Assembly (NCBI RefSeq): GCF_011742555.1
Contig: NZ_JAAQQR010000003.1
Location: 1 to 64,000 of the forward strand
Origin: Luteibacter jiangsuensis
Lineage (GTDB): Bacteria; Pseudomonadota; Gammaproteobacteria; Xanthomonadales; Rhodanobacteraceae
Length of the DNA stretch: 64,000 nt
Direction of reading: 5' to 3'
In this document: positions 1 through 7,882 of the stretch, piece by piece
Numbering within the stretch: position 1 is the stretch's first letter
Layout of the letters: every line of letters starts with the position of its first letter
Notes under the pieces: generated by a model
Told to the model about the DNA's origin: nothing
Databases searched by the model: none
What the model saw: the letters and a program-made list of their open reading frames with translations, nothing else
Program-made: the position numbers and the translations under genes

Positions 1-173
1 TCGTAGCCACCGGTCGCCTCGATCGTGATGTGCCGGACGTCCAACGTCGCCAGGGCAAGCAACAAGGCCCGGTGCCCCTGGGCGGTGTTGGCGAAACACT
101 CGTTGCGGCCGGTGGGATAAAAACCCACCTCCAACAAGGATTTGCCGGTATCGATACCTACATAGATGCTCAT
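1..173 (-). CDS. IS110-family transposase, 5' part only (runs off left edge)
   Basis: About 57 codons of the N-terminus are present, beginning at an ATG whose complement is at 171-173; the rest lies outside the window. The start reads MSIYVGIDTGKSLLEVGFYP and continues to IEATGGY. This matches the RuvC-like DEDD domain of IS110/IS1111 transposases: the first catalytic Asp is D8 in GIDTGK and the Glu is E52 in IEATGG. IS110 enzymes move small insertion sequences through a DEDD transposase with a C-terminal serine motif, which cannot be seen here. Whether the copy is intact is unknown. Confidence 0.85.
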   Translation of the reverse strand, partial: MSIYVGIDTGKSLLEVGFYPTGRNECFANTAQGHRALLLALATLDVRHITIEATGGY

Positions 174-375
174 GAACTCACTCCGGAGTACGATTGGAAG
201 TGAGAGCACCTCCACCATGCCCCGGCTTGTGAATTCGAGGTACGACTCGAGCAACTGTTCGGGCTATAGCGGAGGGAGTGCGGCGGCCCTAGCTCCCACA
301 CGTGCTCGCAGCACCGCCGCTAAAACGGCTTGCCGCACTCCGCTCTCACCTCAAGCCTACCCCGACGCAAAGACA
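174..375. other. Non-coding stretch upstream of the IS110 transposase
   Basis: No credible gene is seen. The bases next to the transposase start are probably the non-coding end of the insertion sequence, which in IS110 elements carries the guide-RNA and promoter region. The boundary with host DNA cannot be fixed because no terminal repeat is recognisable. A degenerate half of the GTGGGAGCC-type repeat (agctcccacacg, near 290) lies inside. Confidence 0.4.
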
Positions 376-454
376 CAAGCCGCTTCAGCGGCGATGGGTG
401 CTCGCGGCAAGCCTGCCCGCTACCGCGGGATCGCCGCTGAAGCGGCTCCCACAA
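376..454. repeat. REP-like palindromic element, copy 1
   Basis: About 80 bp with outer arms AGCCGCTTCAGCGGC and GCCGCTGAAGCGGCT, and the conserved core GATGGGTGCTCGCGGCAAGC followed by TGCCCGCTACCGCGGGATC. It lies between the IS110 edge and the end of the DUF481 gene. It belongs to the family found at more than a dozen other places in the window. Confidence 0.85.
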
Positions 455-466
455 GGATGGCTGCCG

Positions 467-1339
467 TCAGAAGTTGTAGACCAGGTTCGTCGTCGTCAGC
501 TTGTCGGTGCTCTGCGTGCCGGGCTGCGTGTCGCTGTTGTAGCGGATCTGGTAGCCGACCTTCAGCGCCATCTTCTTCGTCATGCTGACGGAAAGACCGA
601 TGTCGTTCTGGTAGTACTGGTTCTTCGAGCCCGCTTCCACCAGCAGCGTGTCTTCCAGCGCCGTGTTGTCGGTGAGGCGGTACTTCGCGTTGACCAGGCC
701 GCGGCCGACCACTTCGCTTTCCGCATCGGGCTTGTACGTTTCCGACACCGCGTTGCCATCGGCGTCGAGGATGGGCGTGCCGTCGGGATTCAGGGCGGCA
801 CGTTCCGATTTCGCCGGCTGGTAGCGCTTGAAACCGGGGCCGATTTCGAAGGACAGCTCGGCACGCTCGTTCTTCAGCGCGATGTAGCCGTAACCCACCG
901 AGACGATGCCCTGCCACAGGTTGGCGCCGAAGTCGTCGTGCTCATAGCGTGCCGCCGTAACGATGTAGCTGCGCGGGTCGAACTTGTAGCCCACGGACGC
1001 ACCGGTGTCGTAGCGGTTGGCCGTGGTGCTGAACTTGTCCACGGTATTGCCGTTTCCGTCCTCGACCGATACCTCGCCCTTGGAGCGCAGGCCGTTGAGG
1101 AAGAAGTTGTTCTTCCAGACCTCGTTTTCCTGGCTCAGGCCCAGCTTGGCGTTGGCATTCTCGGACCGCGAGTTGCCGCGCGAGGAGGCGAAACCGAACT
1201 CACCCGAGCCGGTCCAGCCGCCGTTCTGCGCGGCGTCCGACGAATTGGCGTTGGCCGTGGTGTTGGCGTTGGCGTCCTGGGCCGATGCCGTGAAGGGCAG
1301 CGCGGCGAGGACGAGCGTGGCGATAAGGAGCTTTTTCAT
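467..1339 (-). CDS. DUF481 family outer-membrane protein (YdiY-like)
   Basis: A 290-aa secreted protein. Residues 1-20 are a Sec signal peptide (MKKLLIATLVLAALPFTASA), followed by an Asn/Ala/Thr-rich linker to about residue 37. The body has alternating beta-strand patterns and ends VYNF, the terminal aromatic typical of BamA-assembled barrels. The WTGSGEFGFASSRGNSRSEN motif and the length fit DUF481, a family that includes the E. coli salt-induced protein YdiY. The molecular role of the family is not established. It appears to be a single-gene unit; the neighbouring membrane protein stops at 1368, upstream of this start. Confidence 0.85.
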   Translation of the reverse strand: MKKLLIATLVLAALPFTASAQDANANTTANANSSDAAQNGGWTGSGEFGFASSRGNSRSENANAKLGLSQENEVWKNNFFLNGLRSKGEVSVEDGNGNTVDKFSTTANRYDTGASVGYKFDPRSYIVTAARYEHDDFGANLWQGIVSVGYGYIALKNERAELSFEIGPGFKRYQPAKSERAALNPDGTPILDADGNAVSETYKPDAESEVVGRGLVNAKYRLTDNTALEDTLLVEAGSKNQYYQNDIGLSVSMTKKMALKVGYQIRYNSDTQPGTQSTDKLTTTNLVYNF

Positions 1340-1367
1340 CGTCTACCTGGAAGTGGAAGGGAAATCG

Positions 1368-2300
1368 TCATGCCTGGCCCGCGACGAGCCGTCCATATGC
1401 GTGGCCGTAGAGCCTCTGCTCGAGGCATTGACCGACAACGCAGCTTAACGCGGCCAGACCGGCGGCCATGGCCTGGGCCGAGCCGCCTGGATGGGAAATG
1501 AGGAGCAGGCTGGGCAGGCCCACCGACAGCATGGCGACCGCGACGCGTCCGCCGAGGAGCGTCATGGCTCCACGGCCCCCGGCCAGGTGCCCGCTCATGC
1601 CCCGGTCCTGCGCCAGCTGCCGCAGCGCCCGCCAGCGCATGCCCTCGACGATGCCGAGCGCCAGTGCCACGGCGAGCAGGGCCAGCCGCCAGGGGTTGAA
1701 CGGCTCCATGGGGGTGTCCGTCTGCAACGCCACGCAGAGCCAGAACCACAGCCCCCCGGCGAACAGCGCCCAGGTGGCGCGGCCAAGGGGCAGCGTGTTC
1801 GCGACCGAGGCCATCGCGACGGACAGACCGCGGGACAGGCCGCGGGCGGTCTGAATCAGGGTGGCCAGGCTGCACAGCATGAGCGCCGCGCCAGCGAGGC
1901 GGGTCGCCCAGAAATCGTTCCCGCCGCGGGCCAGTCCCGCCAGGGCAAGCATCGGGAGGAAGTTCACCATCGCGACCATGCCTTCGACGGTAGGCATCAT
2001 CCGCTTGGCCGGATTCCACCCGTGCCAGTCCGCGGCGAACGGCAGGCGCAGCCACGTGGCCACGAGGCCGGATGCCACGAAGACGAGGCCGATGCTGAGG
2101 GGCACGAGAACTTCGCCACGGCCGTCAGGGTAGGTGCCGAGCGCCAGCGCGGTACCGAGCACCATCCACAGGCCGTAGCCGGTCGCGGTGGCCGTCTGGA
2201 CGACCACGCTCGGGATGGAAAACAGGTCGTGGGCAGCCCCCGCGCCGTCGGACTGTCCATGGTCCATGACGGCGGAAGAGGTGTCGTTCGGTTCCGCCAT
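1368..2300 (-). CDS. Polytopic inner-membrane protein, DmsC/YnfH-like
   Basis: 310 aa from the ATG at 2298-2300 (MAEPNDTSSAVMDHG). A longer reading is open upstream but runs into the spacer shared with the divergent WYL gene and looks non-protein-like. About eight hydrophobic segments follow. The layout and the end (SCVVGQCLEQRLYGHAYGR) resemble the DmsC-type membrane anchor of DMSO/Tat-exported molybdoenzymes, which binds menaquinol. No dmsA- or dmsB-like partner is adjacent, so the assignment rests on weak pattern resemblance. An unrelated eight-helix membrane protein is the main alternative. Confidence 0.5.
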   Translation of the reverse strand: MAEPNDTSSAVMDHGQSDGAGAAHDLFSIPSVVVQTATATGYGLWMVLGTALALGTYPDGRGEVLVPLSIGLVFVASGLVATWLRLPFAADWHGWNPAKRMMPTVEGMVAMVNFLPMLALAGLARGGNDFWATRLAGAALMLCSLATLIQTARGLSRGLSVAMASVANTLPLGRATWALFAGGLWFWLCVALQTDTPMEPFNPWRLALLAVALALGIVEGMRWRALRQLAQDRGMSGHLAGGRGAMTLLGGRVAVAMLSVGLPSLLLISHPGGSAQAMAAGLAALSCVVGQCLEQRLYGHAYGRLVAGQA

Positions 2301-2493
2301 GGTCGGGGAAGGCCTTCGGCGAATCGCAAAGCAGCATTTTTGCGCCTTACGCCGCCGGGCGCAAACTCGGGGGCTCTTCCGGGCGATGCTCCCTTGCGGA
2401 GCGGCCCTGCCGACGCCATGCTTCGGGCCGTAGATACGGGCGTCACGCCCACGCGGACACACTTACCCGAAGCTCCATCTGCCGGCGACACCC

Positions 2494-3483
2494 ATGGACC
2501 GCTACGAGCGCATTCTCACCCTGCACCGCCTGCTGAAGTCCGCCCATTATCCGGTGCCGCTGTCCCGCCTGATGGACGAACTGGAATGTTCGCGCGCCAC
2601 GCTGTATCGCGACGTGGCTTTCCTGCGTGACGCGCTCGGCGCGCCGGTGCAGAGCGTCGCCGGCGAACAGGCTTCGTTCCGCTACGAAGCGGGCGAGGGC
2701 GACAGTTTCGAACTGCCCGGCCTTTGGCTGACCAGCGACGAACTGGCCGCGCTGATGGCCCTCAACGAGTTGATCGGGCGCTCCGATCCGGGCGTGCTGG
2801 CCGGCGCGCTCGCGCCGTTCAAGGCACGCATCGAGCGCCTGCTGTCCGACCACGGCAGCGGCAAGGCCCTGCCCGTCGACCGCATCCGGGTCATTTCCTG
2901 GGGCGCGCGCAAGATGGACCAGCAGGTGTTCCGCATCGTCGCGGGCGCCGTGCTCGAACGCCGGCAGCTCAGCTTCCGCTACCGCGCGCGCACCACGAAT
3001 TCCGACACGAAGCGCACGGTGTCGCCGCAGCGGCTCACGCATTACCGCGACAACTGGTACCTGGACGTCTGGGACCACGATCGCGAGGCGCTGCGCAGCT
3101 TCGCTGTGGATCGCATCGCCGATCCCACCGCACTGGACGCAAAGGCGAAGGACGTCGAGGAAGCCGAGCTCAACGATCTCCTGGCCTCCAGTTACGGCAT
3201 CTTCGCCGGCAAGCCGAAGGCCTGGGCCACCATCCGTTTCTCGTCGCACGCCGCGCGCTGGGTCGCCGACGAGCACTGGCATTCGCAGCAGAAGGGCGAG
3301 TGGCTTCCTGACGGCCGTTACGAGCTGAAGGTGCCTTATTCGAATTCGCGGGAACTGCTGATGGACGTCCTGAAGTACGGGCCCGATGCGGAAATCGTCT
3401 CGCCGTTGCCGCTGCGCGAGGAAATGAAGATCCTCCTGCAGCTCGCGCTATCGGGCTACCAGGCCAACGGAAACCACCACTGA
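2494..3483 (+). CDS. YafY-type transcriptional regulator with HTH and WYL domains
   Basis: 329 aa. An N-terminal winged helix-turn-helix covers about residues 5-60 (ILTLHRLLKSAHYPVPLSRL, then SRATLYRDVAFLRD). A WYL domain lies at about 135-215, with NWYLDVWDHD and an SFAVDRI strand, and a WCX-type C-terminal extension follows to 325. WYL domains are Sm-like folds that sense small ligands or nucleic acid and control the linked HTH. The stop is 10 bp from the patatin start, so the two are probably co-transcribed. The divergent spacer 2301-2493 should hold the promoters. The ligand is unknown. Confidence 0.88.
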   Translation: MDRYERILTLHRLLKSAHYPVPLSRLMDELECSRATLYRDVAFLRDALGAPVQSVAGEQASFRYEAGEGDSFELPGLWLTSDELAALMALNELIGRSDPGVLAGALAPFKARIERLLSDHGSGKALPVDRIRVISWGARKMDQQVFRIVAGAVLERRQLSFRYRARTTNSDTKRTVSPQRLTHYRDNWYLDVWDHDREALRSFAVDRIADPTALDAKAKDVEEAELNDLLASSYGIFAGKPKAWATIRFSSHAARWVADEHWHSQQKGEWLPDGRYELKVPYSNSRELLMDVLKYGPDAEIVSPLPLREEMKILLQLALSGYQANGNHH

Positions 3484-3493
3484 AGGCCGGTTC

Positions 3494-4438
3494 GTGAGCG
3501 ACTTCGACATCGCCGATCCGGGCGCGCTTCCCGTCGCGAACGCGGTGTCGCGCAAGCCCCGCATTGCCCTCGCGCTTGGTGCCGGCGCGGCAAAGGGGCT
3601 GGCCCACATCGGCGCGATCGAGGCCCTCGAAGAGCACGGCTACGAAGTCGTGGCCGTGGCGGGCACCTCGATGGGCGCGCTCATCGGCGGCATCTACGCC
3701 ATGGGCAAGCTCGACATCTACCGCGATTGGGTGTCCACGCTGGCCCGCTTCGACGTGCTGCGGCTGGTCGACTGGAGCTTCTCCGGTGGCGGCTTCATCA
3801 AGGGCGACCGGATCATGGCCGCGCTGCGCGAGCTGATCGGCGAAGTGAACATCGAGGAACTGGAACTCGCCTACACCGCGGTGGCCACCGACATCGACAG
3901 GGAGCGCGAGGTCTGGCTCACGCGCGGGCCGCTGTTCGACGCCATCCGCGCGTCCATCGCCATCCCGACACTGTTCCGGCCCTACACGCATGAGGGCCGG
4001 CGGCTCGTCGACGGCGCCCTGCTGAATCCGCTCCCGGTGTTGCCGCTGATGCGCGAAGACGCCGACTACGTGGTGGCGGTGAGCGTGGATGGCGCCGCGG
4101 AAATGCAGAAACCGCCGGAGAAAGACGTCGCCGCCGTGGCCGACAAGGGCTATGCGGCGAAGCTGGGCCGCCTTATCGGGCGGGTGCTGCCGCAGGCAGA
4201 ACAGAAGATCCGCGATCCCGGCGCCTTCGAGTTGATGACGCAGTCGATGGACCTCATGCAGGCCAATCTCTCGCGCCTCCGCCTCGCCGCCTACCCGCCC
4301 GACCTGCTGATCGAGATCCCCCGCAACGTCTCCACGGTGTACGAGTTCTACCGCGCGCGCGAACTCATCGAGCTGGGGCGCGAGCGGACGGTGCAGGCGC
4401 TGGAGGCGTGGAAGCCGCGGCTGCCGGCGACGCGCTGA
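3494..4438 (+). CDS. Patatin-like phospholipase, RssA type
   Basis: 314 aa, probably from a GTG start 10 bp after the WYL gene. The Ser-Asp dyad of patatins is complete: a glycine-rich oxyanion loop (LALGAGAAKGLAHIGAI, about residues 26-42), the nucleophile elbow GTSMG with S59, and the DGA motif with D173 (RRLVDGALLNPLPV). The family hydrolyses acyl esters of phospholipids. There is no signal peptide, so the enzyme is expected in the cytoplasm or loosely on the inner membrane, as for E. coli RssA/YchK. The C-terminal 80 residues are mostly helical. Three REP-like elements follow. Confidence 0.88.
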   Translation: MSDFDIADPGALPVANAVSRKPRIALALGAGAAKGLAHIGAIEALEEHGYEVVAVAGTSMGALIGGIYAMGKLDIYRDWVSTLARFDVLRLVDWSFSGGGFIKGDRIMAALRELIGEVNIEELELAYTAVATDIDREREVWLTRGPLFDAIRASIAIPTLFRPYTHEGRRLVDGALLNPLPVLPLMREDADYVVAVSVDGAAEMQKPPEKDVAAVADKGYAAKLGRLIGRVLPQAEQKIRDPGAFELMTQSMDLMQANLSRLRLAAYPPDLLIEIPRNVSTVYEFYRARELIELGRERTVQALEAWKPRLPATR

Positions 4439-4458
4439 CGAGACGACGAGGTTTCTCT

Positions 4459-4540
4459 GTGGGAGCCCCTTCAGCGGCGATGAGTGCTCGCGGCAAGCTG
4501 GCCCGCTGCCGCGGGATCGCCGGCACAGCCGGCTCCCACA
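4459..4540. repeat. REP-like palindromic element, copy 2
   Basis: An 82-bp element from GTGGGAGCC to GGCTCCCACA, with internal hairpins CTTCAGCGG and GCCGGCACAGCCGGC. It is the first of three copies in the convergent space between the patatin and glycosyltransferase genes (4439-4803), which holds nothing else recognisable. Confidence 0.9.
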
Positions 4541-4785
4541 CAAACAAGATTCCCCAAGCGAGGCAACGCCGCGAGCTTTGTGTGGGAGCCGCTTCAGCGG
4601 CGATGGGTGCTCGCGACAAGCATACCCGCTGCCGCGGGATCGCCGGCATAGCCGGCTCCCACACAACAAGATTCCCCAAGCGAGGTAACGCCGCGAGCTT
4701 TGTGTGGGAGCCGCTTCAGCGGCGATGGGTGCTCGCGGCAAGATGGCCCGCGGCCGCGGGATCGCCGGCATAGCCGGCTCCCACA
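4541..4785. repeat. Tandem duplication containing REP-like copies 3 and 4
   Basis: Two near-identical units of about 122 bp, 4541-4663 and 4664-4785. Each has a ~40-bp linker (caacaagattccccaagcga..., ending gagctttgt) and one 82-bp GTGGGAGCC...GGCTCCCACA element (4582-4663 and 4704-4785). Because the linkers are duplicated as well, the array grew by tandem duplication of linker plus element, not by separate insertions. Confidence 0.88.
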
Positions 4786-4803
4786 AACAGCCAGCGCCTC
4801 CGA

Positions 4804-5520
4804 TCAGACTTCCTCGGTGCGGGTGACCTTCGCGCGGCGCATCAGCCAAGCCACGCCGCGCAGATCGGCAAGGCCGACCCAGAGGCGATCGAGCATGCCG
4901 TACTTCGACGTGCCCGCCGTGCGGGGGCGGTGACCCACCGGCACGCTCTGGCTGGCAAAACCCGCACGCTTCACCAGCGCCGGCAGATAGCGGTGCATGT
5001 GGTCGAAGTAGGGCAGGCGCAGGAAGGTCTCGCGCTCGAACAGCTTGAGGCCGCAACCCGTGTCGGGCGTGTCGTCGCGCAACATGCGGGAGCGCACCGC
5101 GTTCGCGATCTTCGAGGAAATGCGCTTGTTGAAGCTGTCGCGGCGCGTGACACGCCATCCGGCGAACAGCTTCAGTTCCGACGTGGCGCCTTCGCGGGCG
5201 GCCAGCAGCTTCGGAATGTCGGCGGGATCGTTCTGGCCGTCGCCATCCAGCGTGGCGATCCATGGCGCGCGCGCCGCGCGCACGCCGTTCCATACCGCGG
5301 TGCTCTGACCGCTGCGGGTGATGTGGCGGATGATGCGAAGTTCCGGGTACTGCGCGCGGGCCGCCGTGAGCACGGCCACGCTGTCGTCGGTGCTGTCGTC
5401 GTCGACGTAGATGATCTCGAAATCGATCCGTCCGCGCAGTGCCGAGGCGATCTCGGCGAGGAGGGGCGGGATGTTGTCGCGCTCGTTGAAGACGGGCACG
5501 ACCACGGCGAGTTCGGTCAT
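4804..5520 (-). CDS. Family 2 glycosyltransferase, dolichol-phosphate-mannose-synthase-like
   Basis: 238 aa, GT-A fold. VVPVFNERDNIPPLLAEI at the N-terminus, YVDDDSTDDS and LDGDGQNDP are the nucleotide-sugar and metal-binding motifs of the DPM1/polyprenyl-phosphate hexosyltransferase group; DTGCGLKLFERETF is also typical. No transmembrane helix follows the catalytic domain, as in the soluble DPM1 type and unlike ArnC. It probably transfers a hexose from an activated sugar to an undecaprenyl-type lipid carrier; donor and acceptor are not visible. It stands alone between REP-like elements, with no cell-surface cluster next to it. Confidence 0.85.
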   Translation of the reverse strand: MTELAVVVPVFNERDNIPPLLAEIASALRGRIDFEIIYVDDDSTDDSVAVLTAARAQYPELRIIRHITRSGQSTAVWNGVRAARAPWIATLDGDGQNDPADIPKLLAAREGATSELKLFAGWRVTRRDSFNKRISSKIANAVRSRMLRDDTPDTGCGLKLFERETFLRLPYFDHMHRYLPALVKRAGFASQSVPVGHRPRTAGTSKYGMLDRLWVGLADLRGVAWLMRRAKVTRTEEV

Positions 5521-5606
5521 CGCGGTTCCGGGGGTAGCGGGATTCGGGCCGCATTATCGCCCAAGCGGCCGACGGGGGACACCGGCCTCTGCGACACCGG
5601 CCCTCT

Positions 5607-5690
5607 GTGGGGGAGCCGGCTGTGCCGGCGATCCCGCGGCAGCGGGCATGCTTGCCGCGAGCACCCATCGCCGCTGAAGCGGCTCCCACA
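5607..5690. repeat. REP-like palindromic element, copy 5 (reverse orientation)
   Basis: An 84-bp element between the glycosyltransferase start and the anti-sigma gene end, in reverse orientation to copies 2-4: GTGGGGGAGCCGGCTGTGCCGGC at the left and GCCGCTGAAGCGGCTCCCACA at the right. Confidence 0.88.
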
Positions 5691-5700
5691 AGGTGGCAGG

Positions 5701-6435
5701 CTAGATCTGGCCTACGGTCGGGGCCGCGGGGCCTTCGATGGCGGCGCGCCAGCCGCGCTCCACGGCCGCCATGGTGCTGCGGCTGGCTCCCTGGGCCAGC
5801 ACCACCAGGGTGCCGCCGCTCAGGGGAACCTCGCGGCCGTCCCAGCCATCGCGATGGAAATCGCCGCCCTTGTCGATCATCTTGCCCGGCATGTAGAGCG
5901 CCACGACCGGCTCGTCATTCATTCGGGTGACCGCGTGCACCGCCGGATACGGACCCACCATGCAGTCGTGCACATAGGTGACACCGGCCGGCGCCGGGCC
6001 CCTGAGCCGGGTGGCCCGGCCTACGAAGCCGGCTTCCACCTGCGCATCGGTGATCGGCTGGGTGAGGTTCAGCGCGCCCATCTCCTCGGGCATGTGCGCC
6101 ACGGCCAGCGCGGGCAGTGACCGGAGATCGGCTTGGCGCCAGAAGAGGCCGGCGCCGGTGAAGGCGATGAGCAGCGAGGCGGCCAGTGCCATGAAGGCAC
6201 GGCGGCGCCCCACCTGCCGCCGGCGTTCGCCGGTGGCCTGGGCGAGCAGGATGCGGTCGGCGAGGCCTTCGGGCACGGGCACCGCCAGCGCCGCTTCGAG
6301 GTCGTCTTCGAAACGCTGGGCGCGCTGCCAGAAAGCGGCGCAGCCTTCCTTGCAGGCGTCGCGGTGGGCGAGCAGTTCGGGATCGCGCGAGCGCGGCTCG
6401 GCGCCGATGCGGCGGCGAAAGTCGAGGCAGTTCAT
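5701..6435 (-). CDS. DUF3379 family membrane protein, probable anti-sigma factor
   Basis: 244 aa from the ATG at 6433-6435 (MNCLDFRRRIGAEPRSRDPE); its first four bases overlap the stop of the upstream sigma gene (ATGA), implying translational coupling. The N-terminal ~75 residues carry Cys and His residues (CLDF, HRDACKEGCAAF) reminiscent of a zinc-binding anti-sigma domain. A single membrane helix lies at about 102-120 (FMALAASLLIAFTGAGLFW) and a periplasmic domain follows. DUF3379 proteins are commonly paired with ECF sigma factors. It likely holds the 6432-6965 sigma factor at the inner membrane until a signal releases it. Confidence 0.8.
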   Translation of the reverse strand: MNCLDFRRRIGAEPRSRDPELLAHRDACKEGCAAFWQRAQRFEDDLEAALAVPVPEGLADRILLAQATGERRRQVGRRRAFMALAASLLIAFTGAGLFWRQADLRSLPALAVAHMPEEMGALNLTQPITDAQVEAGFVGRATRLRGPAPAGVTYVHDCMVGPYPAVHAVTRMNDEPVVALYMPGKMIDKGGDFHRDGWDGREVPLSGGTLVVLAQGASRSTMAAVERGWRAAIEGPAAPTVGQI

Positions 6436-6965
6436 TTCCGGCCCCCCTCGGCCGCGGCGCGCCCGCCGAGCAGGGCCTTCAGGCGCTGGCGGGCACGGAA
6501 CAACTGGGTCATCACGGCGCCGGGCTGCTGCCCGGTGCTCTCGGCGATTTCCTCGCACGTCATGCCGCCCAGCACCTGCATGGCGAGCGGATCGCGATAC
6601 TTGTCGGGCAGCTTCAGCATCGCCTCACGCACCTGCGCGGCGTCGCCGCTGCGCTCGGGGCTGGCGAAGGCGGTGTCCTCGGCCACGTTGTCGTCCAGGT
6701 CCACCAGATCGAGCCGCTTGCGCTCGTACAGGCGGGCGTGTTCGCGGCGGAGGATGGTGATGAGCCAGGGCTTGGCCGCATCCACTTCGCGCAGGGCGTC
6801 GAGGTTCTTCCACGCGCGCAGGAAGGTCTCCTGGACCAGGTCCTGGGCGACGGTTTCGGAGCGCGACAACCAGAAGGCGTACCGGTAAAGGTCGGCCGAC
6901 AGGGCGCGCACCATGGCTTCGTACTGGCGCTGCTTCGGATTCACACCCTCTTTGACCGGCGCCAT
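6432..6965 (-). CDS. ECF-type RNA polymerase sigma factor (sigma-70 family)
   Basis: 177 aa, with only regions sigma2 and sigma4. Sigma2 is at about residues 20-85 (DLVQETFLRAWKNLDALREV, then KPWLITILRREHAR). Sigma4 is at about 118-165 (LPDKYRDPLAMQVLGGMTCE followed by QPGAVMTQLFRARQRLK). Such factors redirect RNA polymerase to stress or envelope regulons. It starts 29 bp after the end of parB, in the same direction, and overlaps the anti-sigma gene by 4 bp. The target promoters are unknown. Confidence 0.9.
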   Translation of the reverse strand: MAPVKEGVNPKQRQYEAMVRALSADLYRYAFWLSRSETVAQDLVQETFLRAWKNLDALREVDAAKPWLITILRREHARLYERKRLDLVDLDDNVAEDTAFASPERSGDAAQVREAMLKLPDKYRDPLAMQVLGGMTCEEIAESTGQQPGAVMTQLFRARQRLKALLGGRAAAEGGRK

Positions 6966-6994
6966 GGCGTTTCTCTTACAGGCGATGCCGCGCT

Positions 6995-7867
6995 TCAGCG
7001 GACCTTGCTGAGAATGCCGTCCAGCTCGTCGAGGCTGTGGTAATGGATGACCAGCTTGCCTTTCCCGCCGCGGCCGTGGGCCACTTCGACCCGCGTGGCG
7101 AACCGTTCGGCCAGTTCGCGCTCGAGGTTGGCGATGTTCGGGTCCATCGGGGCCGACTTGGCCTTGCCCTTGGGTGCCAGTTGGGCCTTGCGCGCGCCTT
7201 CTTCCAGCTCGCGCACCGTCCAGCCGTTGCGCGCGGCCTCGAGTGCCAGCGGCTCGGCGACCGTCGAGGGCAGCGTGAGCAGGGCGCGGGCGTGGCCCAT
7301 TTCCAGCTTGCCCTCGTCGAGCAACTGCTTGATGGACGGCGGAAGCTCCATCAGGCGAAGCAGGTTGGACACCGCCGCGCGCGAGCGGCCGACGGCGTCG
7401 GCGGCCTGCTGGTGGGTCAGGTCGAACTCGTCGATGAGGCGCTGCAGTGCCTGGGCTTCTTCCAGCGGCGTCAGCTCCTGGCGCTGGATGTTCTCGATGA
7501 GCGCCATGGCGAGCACCGACTGCTCGGGCACGTCTTTCACCAGCGCCGGAATGTCGCTCATCGACGCGCGCTGCGCGGCGCGCCAGCGGCGCTCGCCGGC
7601 AATCAGCTCATAGCTGTTCTTGCCGATGGCACGGACCACCACCGGCTGGATCAGGCCCTGGGCCTTGATCGAGGCAGCCAGTTCGTCCAGCGCCTCGTCG
7701 TTCCAGTGGCGACGGGGCTGGTACTTGCCGGCCTGGATCTGCTGGATCGGCAGCGTGCGCAGCTCGCCCTCCTGTTCGATGACCGAGGGTGCCGCTGCGG
7801 GACCCGCGCCGCCGCCGAGCAAGGCGTCGAGGCCACGGCCAAGTCCACGTTTCTTCGCTGCTGCCAT
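6995..7867 (-). CDS. parB: Chromosome-partitioning protein ParB
   Basis: 290 aa. The N-terminus (KKRGLGRGLDALLGGG) is the conserved ParA-stimulating segment. A ParB/Srx CTP-binding domain follows, with QIQAGKYQPRRHWNDEALDE and the GERRWRAAQRA box, then a helix-turn-helix (LTHQQAADAVGRSRAAVSNL) and a C-terminal dimerisation region. ParB loads at parS near the origin as a CTP-dependent clamp and works with ParA to segregate origins. The gene starts 15 bp after parA. No parS matching the consensus was seen in the window. Confidence 0.97.
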   Translation of the reverse strand: MAAAKKRGLGRGLDALLGGGAGPAAAPSVIEQEGELRTLPIQQIQAGKYQPRRHWNDEALDELAASIKAQGLIQPVVVRAIGKNSYELIAGERRWRAAQRASMSDIPALVKDVPEQSVLAMALIENIQRQELTPLEEAQALQRLIDEFDLTHQQAADAVGRSRAAVSNLLRLMELPPSIKQLLDEGKLEMGHARALLTLPSTVAEPLALEAARNGWTVRELEEGARKAQLAPKGKAKSAPMDPNIANLERELAERFATRVEVAHGRGGKGKLVIHYHSLDELDGILSKVR

Positions 7868-7882
7868 GGGTACGGGTGCTCC

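Noticed and set aside
4459-4785. CRISPR array
   Set aside because: Repeats are about 80 bp, palindromic and transposon-like; the sequences between them are themselves duplicated, and no cas gene is present. The same holds for 28797-29077.
3170-5689. An 839-codon open frame on the minus strand across the patatin-glycosyltransferase region
   Set aside because: It reads through REP-like elements and out of frame through two recognisable genes; it exists only because GC-rich DNA has few stop codons.
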